Below, piece by piece: positions 61,964 through 64,000 of a stretch of 64,000 bases of DNA. The notes under the pieces are model-generated. The model made no database searches. It was not told the origin of the DNA and saw nothing but the letters and a program-made list of their open reading frames with translations. Both the position numbers and the translations under genes were made by a program. The first letter of the stretch is position 1; each line of letters starts with the position of its first letter. Origin of the DNA: SZUA-265 sp966249405 (GTDB lineage Bacteria > Myxococcota_A > Polyangia > Polyangiales > Polyangiaceae); the NCBI GenBank assembly GCA_966249405.1, contig CBINDO010000008.1:1-64000 (forward strand), in the 5' to 3' direction.

Positions 61964-62640
61964 TTCAGTTCTTGTGCATGCTCTTTGTAATCATCGAGCG
62001 CTTGTTGGAGTCGTTCGAGGGCGTACCTCATCCGACTCTTGACGGTGTTTTCGCCGGTGCCTGTGATTTCCGCGATCTCCTTGAAGGGCAGGCCGCCGAC
62101 TTCGCGAAGCAGGAAAACCTCCTTCTGGTCGTCGGGTAGGGACTCGACGGCATTGGAGATTGCCTCTGCCATGCGCCCCTTGGCCGCAGACCGTTCGACG
62201 CTCGACCTCGGACTCGGATCTGGCAAGGTCTCGGACAAAGTTCGCCCGGTTTGGTCGCCGGGCGGGGCTTGGTCGAACGACGGATGGCGACGCAGGCGCT
62301 GTTTTCGCTGGTAGTCGATGCACAGGTTGCGGGCGATCGCGTAGAGCCACGTCGAGAACCGCGCCTCGTGTTTGAAACTCGCCGAGTTCTTGACGATCTT
62401 GAGGAACGTCTCCTGGGCGAGTTCCTCGGCCGAAGCCGGCTGCTTCACCAAGCGCAGGATGAAGTTGTAGACGCGCTGATGGTGGCGCCTGACCAGCCAC
62501 GAGAAGGCCTCCCGGTCGCCTCTTTGGTAGCGGACCATGAGCAACTCGTCCGTGACCGAGGCCGTCTCGAGCTCGGTCGCCGACGTTCGCGGCCGCAAGC
62601 GAGCGCCCACCGACGATGCCGGACCATCCTTAGTGGCCAA
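61960..62640 (-). CDS. ECF-family RNA polymerase sigma factor
   Basis: The protein has sigma2 (VRYQRGDREAFSWLVRRH, ETFLKIVKNSASF, FSTWLYAIARNLCIDY) and sigma4 (LPDDQKEVFLLREVGGLPFK, ITGTGENTVKSRMRYALERL), so it is a group IV sigma factor. I chose the TTG at 62640 (226 residues) because GAGGG lies 5 bases before it; GTG starts at 62688 and 62610 are also possible. It is coupled to the anti-sigma gene by a GTGA overlap and likely autoregulated. Confidence 0.92.
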   Translation of the reverse strand: MATKDGPASSVGARLRPRTSATELETASVTDELLMVRYQRGDREAFSWLVRRHHQRVYNFILRLVKQPASAEELAQETFLKIVKNSASFKHEARFSTWLYAIARNLCIDYQRKQRLRRHPSFDQAPPGDQTGRTLSETLPDPSPRSSVERSAAKGRMAEAISNAVESLPDDQKEVFLLREVGGLPFKEIAEITGTGENTVKSRMRYALERLQQALDDYKEHAQELK

Positions 62641-62932
62641 CGCAGCCCTCGCAGTGGCGTGCCCCCCGGCACGAGCGTTCCACCGCACGCACGGGGCGGC
62701 GCGGCGTCGCTTGGGCCAGGTCTGGAGCGGCTTGCATAACGGGGCGGCAATGTACCCAGGTTCCCTTCACGGAGCGAGAATAAAACACGCGTCGAAACCA
62801 GCGCAAATGCACGTTTACGAGTTGCCAAGATGTCGCCGGGCAAGGCATCTTTTGAGGCACTTTGAGCCAATTGGGGTACAGTCGCACGACCGCGGCCCCG
62901 GAAGGCTCCGGGAGAACCGGAAGAGGGTCACG

Positions 62933-63913
62933 ATGAATAGGCGCGGACGAGCGAGCGGATGGGCAAAGCAGTGGTGGCTACGCGCAGTAGCGATAACGCT
63001 CGTCGCTTTGTGCTGGCAAGGAGCGGTGTGGGCGCAAACCAAAACACCACCTCCGGCTGCTAAAGCGCCCAGTCCCACCGGCGCCAGTGCCAGCGGTACC
63101 AGTGCCGGTACTTCGACACCTGCAGCGACGCCCAAAGCCAGCACCGCGCCGGCCTCGACGGGACCAGCGCCCTCCAATCCGGCAACGAAGGGGGCCACGC
63201 CAGCGGCAGCGACTTCCGCCCAGGCGACGTCATCGTCCGCAGTGCCCGCCGAGCGTTCACCTGAGGGCGCAAACGAGGGCGTCCCGGGGCAGGGACCTTC
63301 CGCGGCTTCCCCCTCGCAGCCCGCTGTGGGGTCAGGCCCGGCCACGGCCGCGCCGACCAAGGGCTCGTTGGACGCGACGACGTACGTCGTGCGCCTGCGG
63401 GACTTGGAGTCGCGCGTCGACGAGTTGAAGGAGCAAATTCGCCGCAGTCACACGCGGCTCAGCCTGCTCAGCGACACCATCCTATCGGGCGGGATCGGCG
63501 GCGCCGAGGCCGACATCGTGTTCCGCAACGAGATGAGCAACGCGTTTCGCGTGGTCAGCGTCCTGTTCGTCCTCGACGGCGCCGTCATGAAGAAGGAGCA
63601 GGACGACACTGGGGAACTCGCGGCCAAGAAGACCATTCCGGTTTACAACGGGCCGTTGACTCCTGGCGACCACACGCTGCAGGTCGTGGTCGTCTTCCAA
63701 GGACACGGCTACGGCGTCTTCTCTTATTTGCGCGCTCACAAGTACACGACGAAACACACGCACTCTTTCACCGTCACCGAAGGCAAGGTGGCGCGCATCG
63801 AGGCAACCGCCTTCGAAAAGGGGGGCGTGACGACGCCGATCGACCAGCGCCCCAACGTGCGCTTCACCGAGAAAATCGTGGGTAGCCTCGAGGCGAAGAC
63901 CGGGTCCAACTGA
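62933..63913 (+). CDS. Secreted coiled-coil protein with Ala/Pro/Ser-rich N-terminus
   Basis: The ATG at 62933 follows AAGAGGG and gives 326 residues. A signal peptide (WWLRAVAITLVALCWQGAVW, ending AQ) precedes about 110 residues of Ala, Ser, Pro and Thr. A coiled-coil helix (RLRDLESRVDELKEQIRRSH) then leads to a beta-rich C-terminal domain (NAFRVVSVLFVLDGAVMKK, GDHTLQVVVVFQGHGYGVF). No family is recognised. The next gene overlaps by one base (TGATG). Confidence 0.75.
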   Translation: MNRRGRASGWAKQWWLRAVAITLVALCWQGAVWAQTKTPPPAAKAPSPTGASASGTSAGTSTPAATPKASTAPASTGPAPSNPATKGATPAAATSAQATSSSAVPAERSPEGANEGVPGQGPSAASPSQPAVGSGPATAAPTKGSLDATTYVVRLRDLESRVDELKEQIRRSHTRLSLLSDTILSGGIGGAEADIVFRNEMSNAFRVVSVLFVLDGAVMKKEQDDTGELAAKKTIPVYNGPLTPGDHTLQVVVVFQGHGYGVFSYLRAHKYTTKHTHSFTVTEGKVARIEATAFEKGGVTTPIDQRPNVRFTEKIVGSLEAKTGSN

Positions 63914-64000
63914 TGGCGAATCCTGCCGTTCGTTCGGTGAAACTCAGGCGCGCGTGGTGGAGCCGAGGGGCCGGGGCGGCATTGCTCGGGGTTTACGTCG
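63913..64000 (+). CDS. Start of an exported or membrane protein, cut by the window edge
   Basis: The ATG at 63913 overlaps the preceding stop (TGATG) and the frame is open for 29 codons to the edge. The visible part is basic (VKLRRAWWSRG) followed by a hydrophobic start (AGAALLGVYV), like a signal peptide or membrane anchor. It is probably co-transcribed with the gene before it. Confidence 0.6.
   Translation, partial: MANPAVRSVKLRRAWWSRGAGAALLGVYV

Overview
The window looks like chromosomal DNA from a high-GC myxobacterium (phylum Myxococcota, probably Polyangia-like). Three eukaryote-type Ser/Thr kinases, a formylglycine-generating-enzyme-like protein, many lipoproteins with low-complexity N-termini, a PilZ protein, an ECF sigma/anti-sigma pair and a large FG-GAP lipoprotein sit among ordinary housekeeping genes. 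I see no phage, insertion sequence, CRISPR array, rRNA or tRNA.

Layout. 1-2511: minus-strand genes (a Lys/Ala-rich protein cut by the window edge, map, a lipoprotein, a NifU-like protein). 2537-6791: translation operon rpsP-khpA-rimM-trmD, then a SPOUT methyltransferase-like gene, a DUF72 gene and an unknown gene. 6849-11455: minus-strand rpmB, an N-formylglutamate amidohydrolase, xerD, trpC, trpD and trpG. 11482-18722: a PilZ protein, an unknown membrane protein, a CBS/CorC-type protein, truB, gatA and gatC. 18818-22900: Ser/Thr kinase, rpsB, tsf and a terminator.

22988-26550 is the most interesting part: a compact minus-strand lasso-peptide operon. In transcription order it encodes a PqqD-like leader-binding protein (B1), a transglutaminase-like leader peptidase (B2), an HPr-kinase-like protein, an asparagine-synthetase-like cyclase (C) and, last and overlapping the cyclase gene, a 73-residue precursor. 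The precursor has the leader motif Y-x2-P-x-L-x3-G-x5-T-x, Glu at core position 9 and a C-terminal Ser. This matches paeninodin-type clusters, in which such a kinase phosphorylates the C-terminal Ser. The core starts with Ser and has a Lys/Pro-rich basic tail. No exporter is present.

26779-36008 holds a 1397-residue FG-GAP lipoprotein and a glycan block (Gfo/Idh/MocA dehydrogenase, DegT-type aminotransferase, polysaccharide deacetylase, WecA/TagO-like transferase). 36203-46719 holds thiG, a VanZ-like gene, a divergent thiE/tenI-like gene, a response regulator, cyaY, a tandem-repeat lipoprotein, an MrfA/Hrq1-like helicase, lspA, lgt, folD and a SirB1-like protein. 46886-57903 holds two kinases, a SUMF1-like protein, an AglD/YbhN-type membrane protein, a CpsB/YwqE-like PHP phosphatase, a frameshifted ArsA-type ATPase, der and era. 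58065-64000 holds a PMT-type glycosyltransferase, the ECF sigma/anti-sigma pair, a secreted coiled-coil protein and the first codons of another gene.

Two families of interspersed intergenic repeats were found by comparing gene-free gaps with each other: a family of about 200 bp with three copies (13490, 20630, 60488) and a family of about 45 bp with two copies (46819, 60785). All coordinates and homology calls come from reading the sequence. No database search was run.
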